Below are positions 55,843-64,000 of a DNA stretch of 64,000 nucleotides, one piece after another. A program made the position numbers and the translations under genes. The first letter of the stretch is position 1; every line of letters starts with the position of its first letter. The notes under the pieces were generated by a model that saw only the letters and a program-made list of their open reading frames with translations, was not told the DNA's origin and searched no databases. Origin of the DNA: Pseudomonas bananamidigenes (GTDB lineage: Bacteria; Pseudomonadota; Gammaproteobacteria; Pseudomonadales; Pseudomonadaceae); contig NZ_LRUN01000035.1 of NCBI RefSeq assembly GCF_001679645.1, forward strand, positions 62,001 through 126,000. The letters are read 5' to 3'.

Positions 55843-57555
55843 ATGCTTTCCAACACCTCAAGACGCACCTTCGTCAAAGGCCTGGCCGCCGGCGGTCTGC
55901 TTGGCGGCCTCGGCCTGTGGCGCGCCCCGGTCTGGGCCTTGAACGGTTCCGGCCCGCTCAACGAACTGAACGGCACCGACTTCGAGCTGTTCATCGGCGA
56001 AACCCCGGTCAACTTCACCGGCCAGCCATGTAGCGCGATGACCATCAACGGCGGCGTCCCCGGTCCCCTGCTGCGCTGGCGCGAAGGCGACACCGTGACA
56101 CTGCGGGTACGCAACCGACTCAAGGCCGATACCTCGATCCACTGGCACGGCATTCTGCTGCCGGCCAACATGGACGGCGTGCCGGGCCTGAGCTTCAAGG
56201 GCATCGAGCCCGGTGGCGTGTACGTCTATCGATTCAAGGTGCGCCAGCACGGCACCTACTGGTATCACAGCCATTCCGGGTTGCAGGAGCAAGCCGGCGT
56301 CTACGGGCCGCTGGTGATCGATGCCCGGGAACCGGAGCCGTTCCAGTACGACCGCGAGCATGTGGTGATGCTCAGCGACTGGACCGACGAAGACCCGGCC
56401 AGCCTGATGAAGACCCTGAAAAAGCAGTCCGACTACTACAACTACCACAAGCGCACCGTCGGCGATTTCATCCATGACGTCGGCGAAAAAGGCTGGGGCG
56501 CCACCGTCGCCGATCGCACGATGTGGGCGCAGATGAAGATGAATCCCACCGACATTGCCGATGTCAGCGGCGCCACCTACACCTTCCTCATGAACGGGCA
56601 CGCTCCCGATGGCAACTGGACGGGGGTGTTCCGCCCCGGCGAAAAACTGCGCCTGCGGCTGATCAACGGCTCGGCCATGACCTACTTCGACGTGCGCATT
56701 CCCGGCTTGAAAATGACCGTGGTCGCCGCCGACGGTTTGCACGTCAAACCGGTGACCGTCGACGAGCTGCGCATCGCCGTGGCGGAAACCTATGACGTGA
56801 TCGTCGAGCCCGCCGCCGACGCCTATACCTTGTTCGCCCAGGCCATGGACCGCACCGGTTACGCCCGAGGCACCCTCGCCGCCCGCGCCGGTTTGTCGGC
56901 CCCGGTACCGGCGCCGGACCCGCGACCGCTGGTGACCATGGACGACATGGGCATGGGCGGCATGGATCATGGTTCGATGGACATGAGCGACATGAGTGGC
57001 ATGGACCACGCCGGCATGAACATGGGCCCGATGCAGTCGCACCCCGACAGCGAAAAAGACAACCCATTGGTGGACATGCAAGCCATGACCACCGCGCCGA
57101 AACTCGACGACCCCGGCCTCGGCCTGCGCAACAACGGTCGCCGTGTACTGACCTACGCCGACCTGCGCAGCACCTTCGAAGACCCCGACGGCCGCGACCC
57201 GGGCCGCACCATCGAACTGCACCTGACCGGCCACATGGAGAAATTCGCCTGGTCGTTCAACGGCATCAAGTTCTCCGACGCCGAGCCCCTGCGCCTGAAA
57301 TACGGCGAGCGCATCCGCCTGATTCTGGTCAACGACACCATGATGACCCACCCCATTCACCTGCACGGCATGTGGAGCGATCTGGAAGACGAAAACGGTA
57401 ATTTCCAGGTGCGCAAACACACCATCGACATGCCGCCCGGCACCCGCCGCACTTACCGCGTCACCGCCGATGCGCTGGGCCGTTGGGCCTTTCACTGTCA
57501 TCTGCTCTATCACATGGAAATGGGCATGTTCCGTGAAGTGCGGGTGGAAGAATGA
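55843..57555 (+). CDS. copA: Periplasmic multicopper oxidase CopA
   Basis: A 570-residue copper oxidase with a Tat signal ([13 protein letters not shown], Arg pair at 7-8). Copper ligands are in all four blocks: HWHG (100-103), HSH (142-144), HPIHLHG and the C-terminal [12 protein letters not shown]. Between the second and third domains lies a Met-rich copper-binding stretch ([20 protein letters not shown]). It oxidises or sequesters Cu(I) in the periplasm. First gene of copABCD; its stop overlaps a possible copB ATG. Confidence 0.95.
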   Translation: MLSNTSRRTFVKGLAAGGLLGGLGLWRAPVWALNGSGPLNELNGTDFELFIGETPVNFTGQPCSAMTINGGVPGPLLRWREGDTVTLRVRNRLKADTSIHWHGILLPANMDGVPGLSFKGIEPGGVYVYRFKVRQHGTYWYHSHSGLQEQAGVYGPLVIDAREPEPFQYDREHVVMLSDWTDEDPASLMKTLKKQSDYYNYHKRTVGDFIHDVGEKGWGATVADRTMWAQMKMNPTDIADVSGATYTFLMNGHAPDGNWTGVFRPGEKLRLRLINGSAMTYFDVRIPGLKMTVVAADGLHVKPVTVDELRIAVAETYDVIVEPAADAYTLFAQAMDRTGYARGTLAARAGLSAPVPAPDPRPLVTMDDMGMGGMDHGSMDMSDMSGMDHAGMNMGPMQSHPDSEKDNPLVDMQAMTTAPKLDDPGLGLRNNGRRVLTYADLRSTFEDPDGRDPGRTIELHLTGHMEKFAWSFNGIKFSDAEPLRLKYGERIRLILVNDTMMTHPIHLHGMWSDLEDENGNFQVRKHTIDMPPGTRRTYRVTADALGRWAFHCHLLYHMEMGMFREVRVEE

Positions 57556-57566
57556 GGACGCCGACC

Positions 57567-58457
57567 ATGACTCGATTTGCCGCGTTTTCGTTGTCGCTCC
57601 TGTCGATGTCCCAGGCCTTCGCCGCCGGCGACATGCAGGGCATGGATCACAGCCGGATGGCTGACATGCAAGGCATGGATCACAGTCAAATGGGTGATCT
57701 GCAAGGCATGGACGACGGCATGATGCAGCCCGCCGCACCGACCGAAAGCCGCACGCCGATTCCGACGTTGACCGACGCTGACCGCGCCGCCATGTTCACC
57801 AGCCACGCTGGACATCAGATCCACGACAGCGCCCTCAATACTTACTTTCTCGCCGACAAACTCGAATGGCAGAACGCCGACGACGCCAGCACGCTGGCCT
57901 GGGATGTGTCCGGCTGGATCGGTGGCGACATCGATCGCCTGTGGCTGCGCTCCGAGGGCGAACGCAGCAACGGCAAGACCGAAGACGCGGAAATCCAGGC
58001 GCTGTGGGGCCATGCGATTTCGCCGTGGTGGGAAGTGGTCAGCGGCGTGCGCCAGGACTTCAAACCCGGCGCCCCGCAAACCTGGGCCGCGTTCGGTGTG
58101 CAGGGCATGGCGCTGTACAACTTCGAAGCCGAAGCCACGGCGTTCCTCGGCGAAAACGGCCAGAGCGCGGTGCGGCTGGAGGGCGACTACGACATCCTGC
58201 TGACCAATCGCCTGATCCTGCAGCCGACCGCCGAACTCAATGTCTACGGCAAAAACGATCCGCAACGAGGCCTGGGTTCCGGCCTGGCGAACACCGAGGC
58301 CGGCTTGCGTCTGCGCTATGAAATCCGCCGTGAATTCGCGCCGTACATCGGCGTGACCTGGAATCGCACCTACGGCAACACCGCCGATTACGCACGGGAA
58401 GAAGGCGAGGATCGCAGCGAAGCGCGACTCGTCCTTGGTGTGCGGATGTGGTTCTGA
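57567..58457 (+). CDS. copB: Outer-membrane copper-binding protein CopB
   Basis: A 296-residue exported protein. The signal peptide ends near QAFAAGD, then come Met/His-rich repeats [22 protein letters not shown] and [10 protein letters not shown] beta-barrel of the CopB family (about 90-296) ends in VRMWF with the terminal Phe. It binds or exports copper at the outer membrane. The ATG at 57567 (GAGGA eight bases upstream) is preferred over the overlapping ATG at 57552. Confidence 0.94.
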   Translation: MTRFAAFSLSLLSMSQAFAAGDMQGMDHSRMADMQGMDHSQMGDLQGMDDGMMQPAAPTESRTPIPTLTDADRAAMFTSHAGHQIHDSALNTYFLADKLEWQNADDASTLAWDVSGWIGGDIDRLWLRSEGERSNGKTEDAEIQALWGHAISPWWEVVSGVRQDFKPGAPQTWAAFGVQGMALYNFEAEATAFLGENGQSAVRLEGDYDILLTNRLILQPTAELNVYGKNDPQRGLGSGLANTEAGLRLRYEIRREFAPYIGVTWNRTYGNTADYAREEGEDRSEARLVLGVRMWF

Positions 58458-58488
58458 ATCCCTTCAAAAAACAACACAGAGGTCTTGC

Positions 58489-58863
58489 ATGCGCCCATTG
58501 AAAATTTCCCTCGTCCTCGCCAGCGGTTTGCTTCTGAGTACCTTGGCCCAGGCCCATCCGAAACTGCTGTCGTCGACTCCGGCCGAAGGCGCAGACGGAG
58601 CATCACCGGAGAAAATCGAACTGCACTTTTCCGAAAACCTGATGACCCAGTTCTCCGGCGCCAGACTGGTGATGACCGAAATGCCCGGCATGGCCCACTC
58701 ACCGATGCCGATGAAGGCCAAAGTCAGCGCCGGCAGCGACCCGAAAACCATGCTCGTCACCCCGCTCGCGCCCTTGCCCGCCGGCACCTACCAGGTCGAA
58801 TGGCGCGCGGTGTCGTCGGACACGCACCCGATCACCGGCAACGTCACGTTCAAAGTGAAGTGA
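58489..58863 (+). CDS. copC: Periplasmic copper chaperone CopC
   Basis: A 124-residue cupredoxin-like protein. The signal peptide ends at AQA, leaving His as residue 1 of the mature chain (HPKLLSSTP), one of the Cu(II) ligands. The Met/His Cu(I) side shows TEMPGMAHSPMPM, and the second Cu(II) His is in SSDTHPITGN. It passes copper to CopD or CopA. AGAGG precedes the ATG. It lies three bases before copD. Confidence 0.94.
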   Translation: MRPLKISLVLASGLLLSTLAQAHPKLLSSTPAEGADGASPEKIELHFSENLMTQFSGARLVMTEMPGMAHSPMPMKAKVSAGSDPKTMLVTPLAPLPAGTYQVEWRAVSSDTHPITGNVTFKVK

Positions 58864-58866
58864 CCG

Positions 58867-59730
58867 ATGGCCGACCTGATCAACATCCTCCTGCGGATGG
58901 CGTTGTACGTGGATTTGCTGTTGTTGTTCGGGGTGGCGTTGTTCGGGGTGTACAACGTTGGCGCGATGCTGCGGTTTCGGCCGATGCTGCGCGGAATGGC
59001 ATTGATCGGCGCGGTGCTGTCCGTGGCGGGACTGGTACTGATGACCCGCACCATGAGTGGCGAAACCGAACTCGCCGCGCTGTGGCCGCACCTGCAAATG
59101 ATGCTGTTCGAGACCGATGTCGGCGTGGCGTGGGCGGTGCGGATGCTTGCACTGGTCGTCGTGATGATCTGGCCGGGAATGTGGCCGGCATCGATGGCCG
59201 GCGCACTTATCCTCGCCTCTCTGGCCTGGAGCGGGCACGGTGCGATGGATGGCGCCTGGCATCTGCTGAGCGACATCCTGCACCTGCTCGCGGCGGGGGC
59301 GTGGATGGGCGCGATGATGGCGTTGATCTTGATGTCGCGGATCGACGCGCTGTTCAGTGAAGCGCGTATTCGTAAGCTGGCCGATGCCGTCAAACGTTTC
59401 GAAGGCGTGGGCGCGGCGATTGTGCTCATCCTCTCAGTGACCGGCGTGCTCAACTACCTGTTCATCGTCGGCCCGAAGCTGGGCGAAATCCTGCTCAGCA
59501 CTTACGGAATACTGCTGGCGATCAAGGTTGTGCTGTTTGCCGGCATGCTGGTGCTGGCGGCACTGAACCGCTTTCACCTTGGCCCGTCGCTGGAACAATC
59601 GTTGCGCGACGGCCAGCATCAAGTCGCAGCCAACGCGCTGCGCCGAAGCGTGTCAGTGGAACTCGGGATGGCGCTGTTGATCGTGGCACTGGTGGCGTGG
59701 CTGGGAACGCTCGGGCCGGACGCGGGATGA
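58867..59730 (+). CDS. copD: Inner-membrane copper protein CopD
   Basis: A 287-residue membrane protein with eight predicted helices and the conserved SGHGAMDGAWHLLSDILHLLAAGAW segment, including the His residues found in CopD/PcoD. It is thought to carry copper across the inner membrane, together with CopC. Last gene of copABCD. No copRS two-component genes lie next to it, so regulation must come from elsewhere. Confidence 0.92.
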   Translation: MADLINILLRMALYVDLLLLFGVALFGVYNVGAMLRFRPMLRGMALIGAVLSVAGLVLMTRTMSGETELAALWPHLQMMLFETDVGVAWAVRMLALVVVMIWPGMWPASMAGALILASLAWSGHGAMDGAWHLLSDILHLLAAGAWMGAMMALILMSRIDALFSEARIRKLADAVKRFEGVGAAIVLILSVTGVLNYLFIVGPKLGEILLSTYGILLAIKVVLFAGMLVLAALNRFHLGPSLEQSLRDGQHQVAANALRRSVSVELGMALLIVALVAWLGTLGPDAG

Positions 59731-59789
59731 CACCCGGCAAACCCTTTCACTACACTGGCCCGCACTCCCACTGCACAAGCCCGATCACA

Positions 59790-60575
59790 ATGACCATTCG
59801 AAAAAACACGATGATCTTCTGCGGTATTCTGGCGCTGGCCGGCACCGCCCATGCGCAAGAGCCAGCCTCGCACCTGGACACCATCCAACAACAAGGCCAA
59901 TTGCGCGTCTGCACCACCGGCGACTACAAGCCCTACACCTTCAAACGCGAAGACGGCGGTTTCGAAGGCATCGACATCGCCATGGCGCAATCCCTGGCCG
60001 ACAGCCTCGGCGTGAAGATCGAGTGGGTGCAGACCACCTGGAAAACCCTGATGCCGGACATGCAGGCCGGCAAATGCGACATCGGCATGGGCGGGATTTC
60101 GGTCACCCTGGAACGGCAGAAAAAGGCCTACTTCAGCAACACCCTCGACGTCGACGGCAAGATCCCGCTGGTGCGCTGCGCCGACCAATCGAAGTACCAG
60201 ACCGTCGAGCAGATCAACCAGCCGAACGTGCGTCTGGTCGAACCCGCCGGCGGCACCAACGAAGCCTTCGTCCACGCCTTCCTGCCCAAGGCGCAACTTG
60301 CGTTGCACGACAACGTGACGATCTTCCAGCAACTGCTCGACAACAAGGCCGACGTGATGATCACCGACGCTTCCGAAGCGCGGTATCAACAGAAACAGAA
60401 ACCCGGTTTGTGCGCGGTCAACCCGGAGCAGTTCATGCAGTACGGGGAAAAGGCCTACCTGCTGCCCCGTGATGACATGAGCTGGAAGCTGTATGTCGAT
60501 CAGTGGCTGCACCTGAGCAAGGTGACCGGGAAATATCAGAAGGTGATTGGCGAGTGGCTGGCAGGGCCGCAGTAA
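59790..60575 (+). CDS. Periplasmic cyclohexadienyl dehydratase-like (PheC) solute-binding-fold protein
   Basis: A 261-residue exported protein with the periplasmic-binding fold. After a signal peptide (to about residue 26, AHAQ) it follows P. aeruginosa PheC closely: VCTTGDYKPYTFKRED, GGISVTLERQKKAYFS, GGTNEAFVHAFLPKA, DNVTIFQQLLDNKADVMITD and EKAYLLPRDD. PheC converts prephenate and arogenate to phenylpyruvate and phenylalanine in the periplasm. An amino-acid-binding role is the alternative. The ATG at 59790 is my choice; 59811 is possible. Confidence 0.8.
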   Translation: MTIRKNTMIFCGILALAGTAHAQEPASHLDTIQQQGQLRVCTTGDYKPYTFKREDGGFEGIDIAMAQSLADSLGVKIEWVQTTWKTLMPDMQAGKCDIGMGGISVTLERQKKAYFSNTLDVDGKIPLVRCADQSKYQTVEQINQPNVRLVEPAGGTNEAFVHAFLPKAQLALHDNVTIFQQLLDNKADVMITDASEARYQQKQKPGLCAVNPEQFMQYGEKAYLLPRDDMSWKLYVDQWLHLSKVTGKYQKVIGEWLAGPQ

Positions 60576-60599
60576 AAAAATGCCTGCCAATAACTCTGT

Positions 60600-60707
60600 G
60601 GTGAGGGAGCTTGCTCCCGCTGGACTGCGCAGCAGGCCCCCTGCTTACAAGGTAAAACAAGGGTCGCTGCGCGCCCGGCGGGAGCAAGCTCCCTCACCAC
60701 AAGTTCA
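60600..60707. repeat. REP-type inverted pair, GGTGAGGGAGCTTGCTCCC family
   Basis: TGTGGTGAGGGAGCTTGCTC at about 60598 and its inverted partner GAGCAAGCTCCCTCACCACA, ending at about 60702, enclose about 60 bp. It is a different REP sub-family from those at 926, 15132 and 18395. Confidence 0.82.
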
Positions 60708-60718
60708 GTCTTGAACCA

Positions 60719-60934
60719 TCAATCGTCATGCAACATGCCGGAGCTGTACTGGTTGAGACTGGCACCGATACCGGTGCCGCCGAACTTCAGCGTATTGGCG
60801 CTGGCTCGCCCTTCCGGCGACTGGCAATCCGAAGAAAAACAACTGGTGGTGGTCAACCCACCGGAGCCCGAACAGGCACTCAATACCGAGACAGCTGCAG
60901 CAATCAACAGCACTTTGACGACATGGGCACTCAT
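60719..60934 (-). CDS. Small putative lipoprotein
   Basis: A 71-residue protein with a signal peptide and a clean lipobox (LSAC, Cys 21). The mature part, SGSGGLTTTSCFSSDCQSPE, has two further Cys and no known domain. The residue after the lipid Cys is Ser, so outer-membrane sorting is expected. GGGGAGCC precedes the ATG. Monocistronic; function unknown. Confidence 0.72.
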   Translation of the reverse strand: MSAHVVKVLLIAAAVSVLSACSGSGGLTTTSCFSSDCQSPEGRASANTLKFGGTGIGASLNQYSSGMLHDD

Positions 60935-61045
60935 GGCACGGCTCCCCTTGGATGAAACGATCTTATCGCTGCATCCTAGGCGCCCCCGCGCGCCGACAAC
61001 ATGAAACTTTCGCCATCGACAGCGCGGGTTCAGCGAAACCCGTGA

Positions 61046-61744
61046 TTACTCGTTCAGATCCTTGACCAGATAGCTGCCGGCAATCTGCGAAATACCGGTC
61101 AACGCCTCACGGACCAGCTCCGGCTCGGTGCGATAACGCAGCGGCTCGTAACCATAGGTGTTGGCACCGTTGAACGGAGTGATCGGCTCCTTGCGCTGCC
61201 AGATCAACTCATCGCCACGCTTCAGGGCACCGTTCACGGCAATCGTCGGATACACCACACTGCTGAAACCTTGCGTCAGCGCAAAGCCCCAGGTGACCAC
61301 AGTCAACTCGATCTGCGCATCGGCTGGCTCATTATCGGCGACGATCTTGAAACGACCACTGGCCGCCAGTTGATCCTCGAACCCCTTCTTGACCAGTTTG
61401 CCCAGGTCGATATCGGCACTCGTCATGTTGTACTGAATCGCCTCGACCGTAGACATCGACGCCAGGTCCCCGGCCTTCAACCCCGCCGCAAACCCGGCCC
61501 CACTGAGCGCCGCCGTGCCCAGCTTACCGGCATGGGACGCCATCCCGACACCCGCGCCGACACCGGCCCCGATTGCAGCGCCCCAGGCCTGCTCGCGGCC
61601 CATGTAGGTCATTTCCTTGAAGCTCCAGGTCACCGGAAGGACTTTCACCGTATGGATCTGGGTGCGGTATTCGGGTTTGAACTTCTGATTGGCACAGCCT
61701 GCGAGAAACAGGACGGCGAACATCACGACAACTAGTTTTTTCAT
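61046..61744 (-). CDS. Putative lipoprotein with glycine-zipper segment
   Basis: A 232-residue lipoprotein with lipobox LAGC at Cys 17. A hydrophobic Gly-rich segment at about 54-92 (WGAAIGAGVGAGVGMASHAG) looks like a glycine-zipper membrane helix. The rest (SADIDLGKLVKKGFEDQLAA onward) resembles LPS-assembly or penicillin-binding-protein activator-like outer-membrane lipoproteins with an alpha/beta fold, but I cannot name the family. The ATG at 61744 is chosen because it opens the signal peptide MKKLVVVMFAVLF. Confidence 0.75.
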   Translation of the reverse strand: MKKLVVVMFAVLFLAGCANQKFKPEYRTQIHTVKVLPVTWSFKEMTYMGREQAWGAAIGAGVGAGVGMASHAGKLGTAALSGAGFAAGLKAGDLASMSTVEAIQYNMTSADIDLGKLVKKGFEDQLAASGRFKIVADNEPADAQIELTVVTWGFALTQGFSSVVYPTIAVNGALKRGDELIWQRKEPITPFNGANTYGYEPLRYRTEPELVREALTGISQIAGSYLVKDLNE

Positions 61745-61853
61745 GAACGACTCAAAGACGCGGAATGGAATGGGTAAGTTGTCGTCAGGATTGAAGAATT
61801 CTGAAGAAACACGGCCCTCCCGTGGCGGCATTCGCCACGGAAGGTGCTCGCAC

Positions 61854-62216
61854 TTACGACTTCGGCTCGACGTGATCCAGCGCCTGATTCACCGCCAGCC
61901 CCGCCACCATCACCACCTGCGCAATGCCCAGCGCGGTTTTGCGGTGGCCAGGTTCAAGAATGGCAGCGAAGTTGCTGAGCATTTCACTGGCGGAATCGAG
62001 GGACTCGCTGGCGTTGGCCAGCAGGGATTCGCTGGTGTAGGCCGGGTTGGCCAGGAACATCGGGTCGTGTTCGGTGTGACTGCCCATGATGCGTTGTTGC
62101 GGGGTGAGGTAATGGTCGAGGGCGCGTTCGGCGGCTTCGTTGAGGGTTCTGGAATCGGGGAATTTGTAGGGGGAGACTGGATCGGTTTCGGGTGGGTTTG
62201 GGGTTGGTTTGATCAT
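61854..62216 (-). CDS. DUF6124-like small protein
   Basis: A 120-residue protein beginning MIKPTPNPPETDPVSPY, the usual opening of a Pseudomonas-restricted family that I recall as DUF6124 (related to DUF3077). It continues with AAERALDHYL, SLLANASESLDSASEML and a C-terminal helix VVMVAGLAVNQALD. The function is unknown. Genes of this family often sit behind a long conserved leader, as here (62217-62680). AGAGGA stands upstream of the ATG. Confidence 0.8.
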   Translation of the reverse strand: MIKPTPNPPETDPVSPYKFPDSRTLNEAAERALDHYLTPQQRIMGSHTEHDPMFLANPAYTSESLLANASESLDSASEMLSNFAAILEPGHRKTALGIAQVVMVAGLAVNQALDHVEPKS

Positions 62217-62560
62217 GGATGAATCCTCTAGCGCGATTACCAAAAGGAACCATCACCCATTCGCTACCAAACGTTGGGTGGCGGCCATACGCGGGTTGGT
62301 AGACCGGTCGCACTAGAACCCGGCGCCCACGAATGGGCCCCACGCATGACCACCATGAAATCCGAGTCCTGAAAAGGACTGCACATGGAGACGCCATGAG
62401 TCTAGAACGAAGCGGGCTACCAAACCCGATCACTGGTTTTCAGTGACCCGAGAACGATAAAAGCCACGGTCTAGACGCACAAGCCGGCGGATTCTGTCTT
62501 AGGCGTAGGGGGTCGCGCAAGGTTGTGTAGGGCCAAAGTCGTCTCAGAGAGCGTCGTTTA
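62217..62560 (-). ncRNA. Candidate structured leader RNA of the DUF6124-like gene
   Basis: On the minus strand the leader has hairpins TCACTG/CAGTGA (62430-62446) and AGTCCT/AGGACT (62365-62380), plus three related boxes. These are a GGTTTGGTAG-type box (62414-62427), the complementary CTACCAACCC (62293-62302) and a second GTTTGGTAG (62264-62273) close to the ribosome site. The middle box can pair with either neighbour, so two exclusive folds are possible. From memory, similar leaders recur before this gene family in pseudomonads. It may be a cis-regulatory RNA. Confidence 0.45.
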
Positions 62561-62680
62561 AACACTCTTGGATTTCGCTGTTTATATTGGCGACATACAC
62601 CGAGCAAGTCGCCGTCAGACACCCGCCAAAGCAAGTCTGATACAGTCCGTCTCGGCTAATTCATTGACAGGGAGTCAATC

Positions 62681-63226
62681 ATGGCAAAGCCCGCCGCACG
62701 CCTCACCGATCCCACCAGTTGCCCCATGCCCGGACACGGCCCCAAAGCCATTGCCTCCGGATCCCCCGACGTGTTCTTCGACGGTCTCGCAGCAGCCAGG
62801 ATGGGCGACACCTGCACCTGCGGCAGCGCACTGGCCTCCGCCGTGTCCGGCACTGTATTCATCAACGGCAAAAATGCCGCGCTGGTCGGTACAGTCGGTT
62901 CACATGGAGACGTTGTGATCGGCGGATCGGGAACAGTGATTATCGGCGACTCACATACACCTGCGCCGTTTACGCCACCTACCCCGATGATCGTTCATGG
63001 GAACTGGATCGGCTTTAAGATCCCCGCATCTGAAAGCTATGAAGGATTCACATGCACCGCGCATTTTGATGACGGCTCATCAATGACCGGCGCCTTCGAC
63101 TCAAATAACACCGTCCGATTTGCCAACCCGACCGGCAAAATATGCCATACGCTCGCATTCGCAGAGCACGAAAACACCTGCACTACATCAAGCATCGACG
63201 CACTGCTAAAAGACATCTTGGGATAA
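62681..63226 (+). CDS. T6SS PAAR-domain spike protein with C-terminal extension
   Basis: A 181-residue protein with an N-terminal PAAR domain (1-95), PAARLTDPTSCPMPGHGPK and INGKNAALVGTVGSHGDVVI, a Pro-rich linker (DSHTPAPFTPPTPM) and a C-terminal module of about 70 residues with four Cys. PAAR proteins cap the VgrG spike and carry effectors. AGGGAG precedes the ATG. It is followed 10 bp later by the effector candidate, which it probably delivers. No T6SS core genes are in the window, so this is an orphan cargo island. Confidence 0.88.
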   Translation: MAKPAARLTDPTSCPMPGHGPKAIASGSPDVFFDGLAAARMGDTCTCGSALASAVSGTVFINGKNAALVGTVGSHGDVVIGGSGTVIIGDSHTPAPFTPPTPMIVHGNWIGFKIPASESYEGFTCTAHFDDGSSMTGAFDSNNTVRFANPTGKICHTLAFAEHENTCTTSSIDALLKDILG

Positions 63227-63235
63227 GGACTTCTC

Positions 63236-64000
63236 ATGACCGAACCGTACCTAGTAACCGGCTCTTATATTGTCAAAAGTGAACACACTCTCAGCCAGTC
63301 TCCACTTGAAATGGCCATCGCGGGAATGGAAGGCGCTGCCACACGCTTTTCGATCGACGCGATCAAAGACGAACGCGTCCGCGCCAGCTATCAGCGCAAT
63401 ATCAAACGAATGGCACAACAGGTATTAGCAGATGTAAGAGCCGGAAACATTACCGTTGAAGACGCTACAAAATTCACCAACGAAATGCGCAACAAAATAA
63501 TGTTTGAACACCGCAAATTCACCTCCACCCAAGGTGTCGCAGTTGCCGAAAACAAGAAAAAAGGCGGGAAAACACACGCTGAAATTCTCGATGAGAAATC
63601 TCAAACCGGCTTCAAGAAAAACTACAACCAACTGTCAAAGACACAGCAAAAAGAAGTGCTTTATAAAGCGCTCGAAGGCTCAGGCCGAGATAACGCTAAA
63701 TTTACGGCGGGCACAAAAATCATGACCGTCATGGGCAAGGTTGGGATCATCATGACAGCCGCCCTTGCTACCTATGAAATACTGAACGCCGACAACAAAG
63801 TAAAAGAAACCGCGCGACAAGCAACAATTCTTGGAGCGGGCGCCGCCGGCGGCTTCCTTGCAGGCCTGGGCGTGAGCGCAATTTGCGGCCCGGCCGCACC
63901 AGCATGCGCCGTAGCTGTGGTTTTAATAGGCAGCATGGCAGGTGGCATTGCCGGAAGCGTGGTCGCAGATACCTTTGACGAAGAATTAGAGGAGCTTTCC
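63236..64000 (+). CDS. Putative membrane-inserting T6SS effector (partial at window end)
   Basis: The 255 residues before the window edge show no signal peptide. The N-terminal half is charged and helical (AIAGMEGAATRFSIDAIKDE, then KKKGGKTHAEIL). Three hydrophobic segments follow at about 162-180, 196-216 and 222-243, the last two with glycine-zipper spacing (GAGAAGGFLAGLG and GSMAGGIAGSVV). This resembles pore-forming T6SS effectors and colicin-like hairpins. AAGGA six bases before the ATG and the PAAR gene 10 bp upstream support co-expression. GC is well below the host average. No enzymatic motif is visible. The stop and any immunity gene lie beyond base 64000. Confidence 0.7.
   Translation, partial: MTEPYLVTGSYIVKSEHTLSQSPLEMAIAGMEGAATRFSIDAIKDERVRASYQRNIKRMAQQVLADVRAGNITVEDATKFTNEMRNKIMFEHRKFTSTQGVAVAENKKKGGKTHAEILDEKSQTGFKKNYNQLSKTQQKEVLYKALEGSGRDNAKFTAGTKIMTVMGKVGIIMTAALATYEILNADNKVKETARQATILGAGAAGGFLAGLGVSAICGPAAPACAVAVVLIGSMAGGIAGSVVADTFDEELEELS

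Overview
The window looks like chromosomal DNA of a Pseudomonas of the P. fluorescens group. The support is high GC, dense coding with many ShlB/FecIR/Cop/MCP-type genes, inverted pairs of short GTGGGAGCGAGC-type REP palindromes (REPINs), and small genus-restricted proteins (DUF6555-like, DUF6124-like). There are no rRNA or tRNA genes, insertion sequences, CRISPR arrays or phage modules. The mosaic of transport, iron, secretion and secondary-metabolism genes is that of an accessory-rich chromosomal segment.

Layout. 1-4.7 kb: partial quinone oxidoreductase, XapX protein, AraC regulator, two small proteins, metallothionein, a pair of DUF606/YdcZ membrane proteins and a LysR regulator. 4.9-10.6 kb: two chemoreceptors, each with a candidate sigma-28 (FliA) promoter, around a Na+/H+ antiporter-family permease. 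10.8-13.4 kb: two-component system preceded by two translationally coupled PepSY proteins. 13.5-19.7 kb: patatin-like protein, QueD, a 5'-truncated hydrolase, cytosine deaminase, a frameshifted DapF-like gene and an MFS permease. 19.7-23.8 kb: fecIRA ferric citrate uptake.

23.9-32.7 kb is the most interesting part. It is a compact biosynthetic cluster with an L-lysine N6-hydroxylase, an ATP-grasp ligase, a cupin/methionyl-tRNA-synthetase-like fusion, a saccharopine-dehydrogenase-like enzyme and an MFS exporter, with an extra E. coli-type argininosuccinate synthase divergently transcribed. Lysine hydroxylase plus cupin/MetRS fusion is the known signature of enzymatic N-N bond (hydrazine) formation, as in the s56-p1 (Spb38/Spb40) and triacsin pathways. 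The ATP-grasp and ArgG-type genes suggest a product that I cannot match to a known one.

33-39.3 kb: two-partner secretion pair (filamentous haemagglutinin-type exoprotein and its transporter). 39.4-44.6 kb: MFS permease/AraC pair, EmrAB-like efflux (emrA-like frame broken) and an AhpD-like protein. 44.8-51 kb: second sigma/FecR/TonB receptor iron system, a Gly-rich secreted protein and a diguanylate cyclase. 51-52.7 kb: type VI secretion (T6SS) cargo cassette (disrupted PAAR, lipase, lipoprotein). 52.8-55.8 kb: RNase T2, a hypothetical protein and a divergent LysR/AzoR pair. 55.8-59.7 kb: copABCD copper resistance. 59.8-62.2 kb: PheC-like periplasmic protein, small lipoproteins and a DUF6124-like protein with a long structured leader. 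62.7-64 kb: second PAAR gene with a probable membrane-inserting T6SS effector running off the end.

Four genes look broken: hydrolase, DapF-like, EmrA-like and PAAR. Two of these need only one base restored, so sequencing error should be excluded before calling them pseudogenes.
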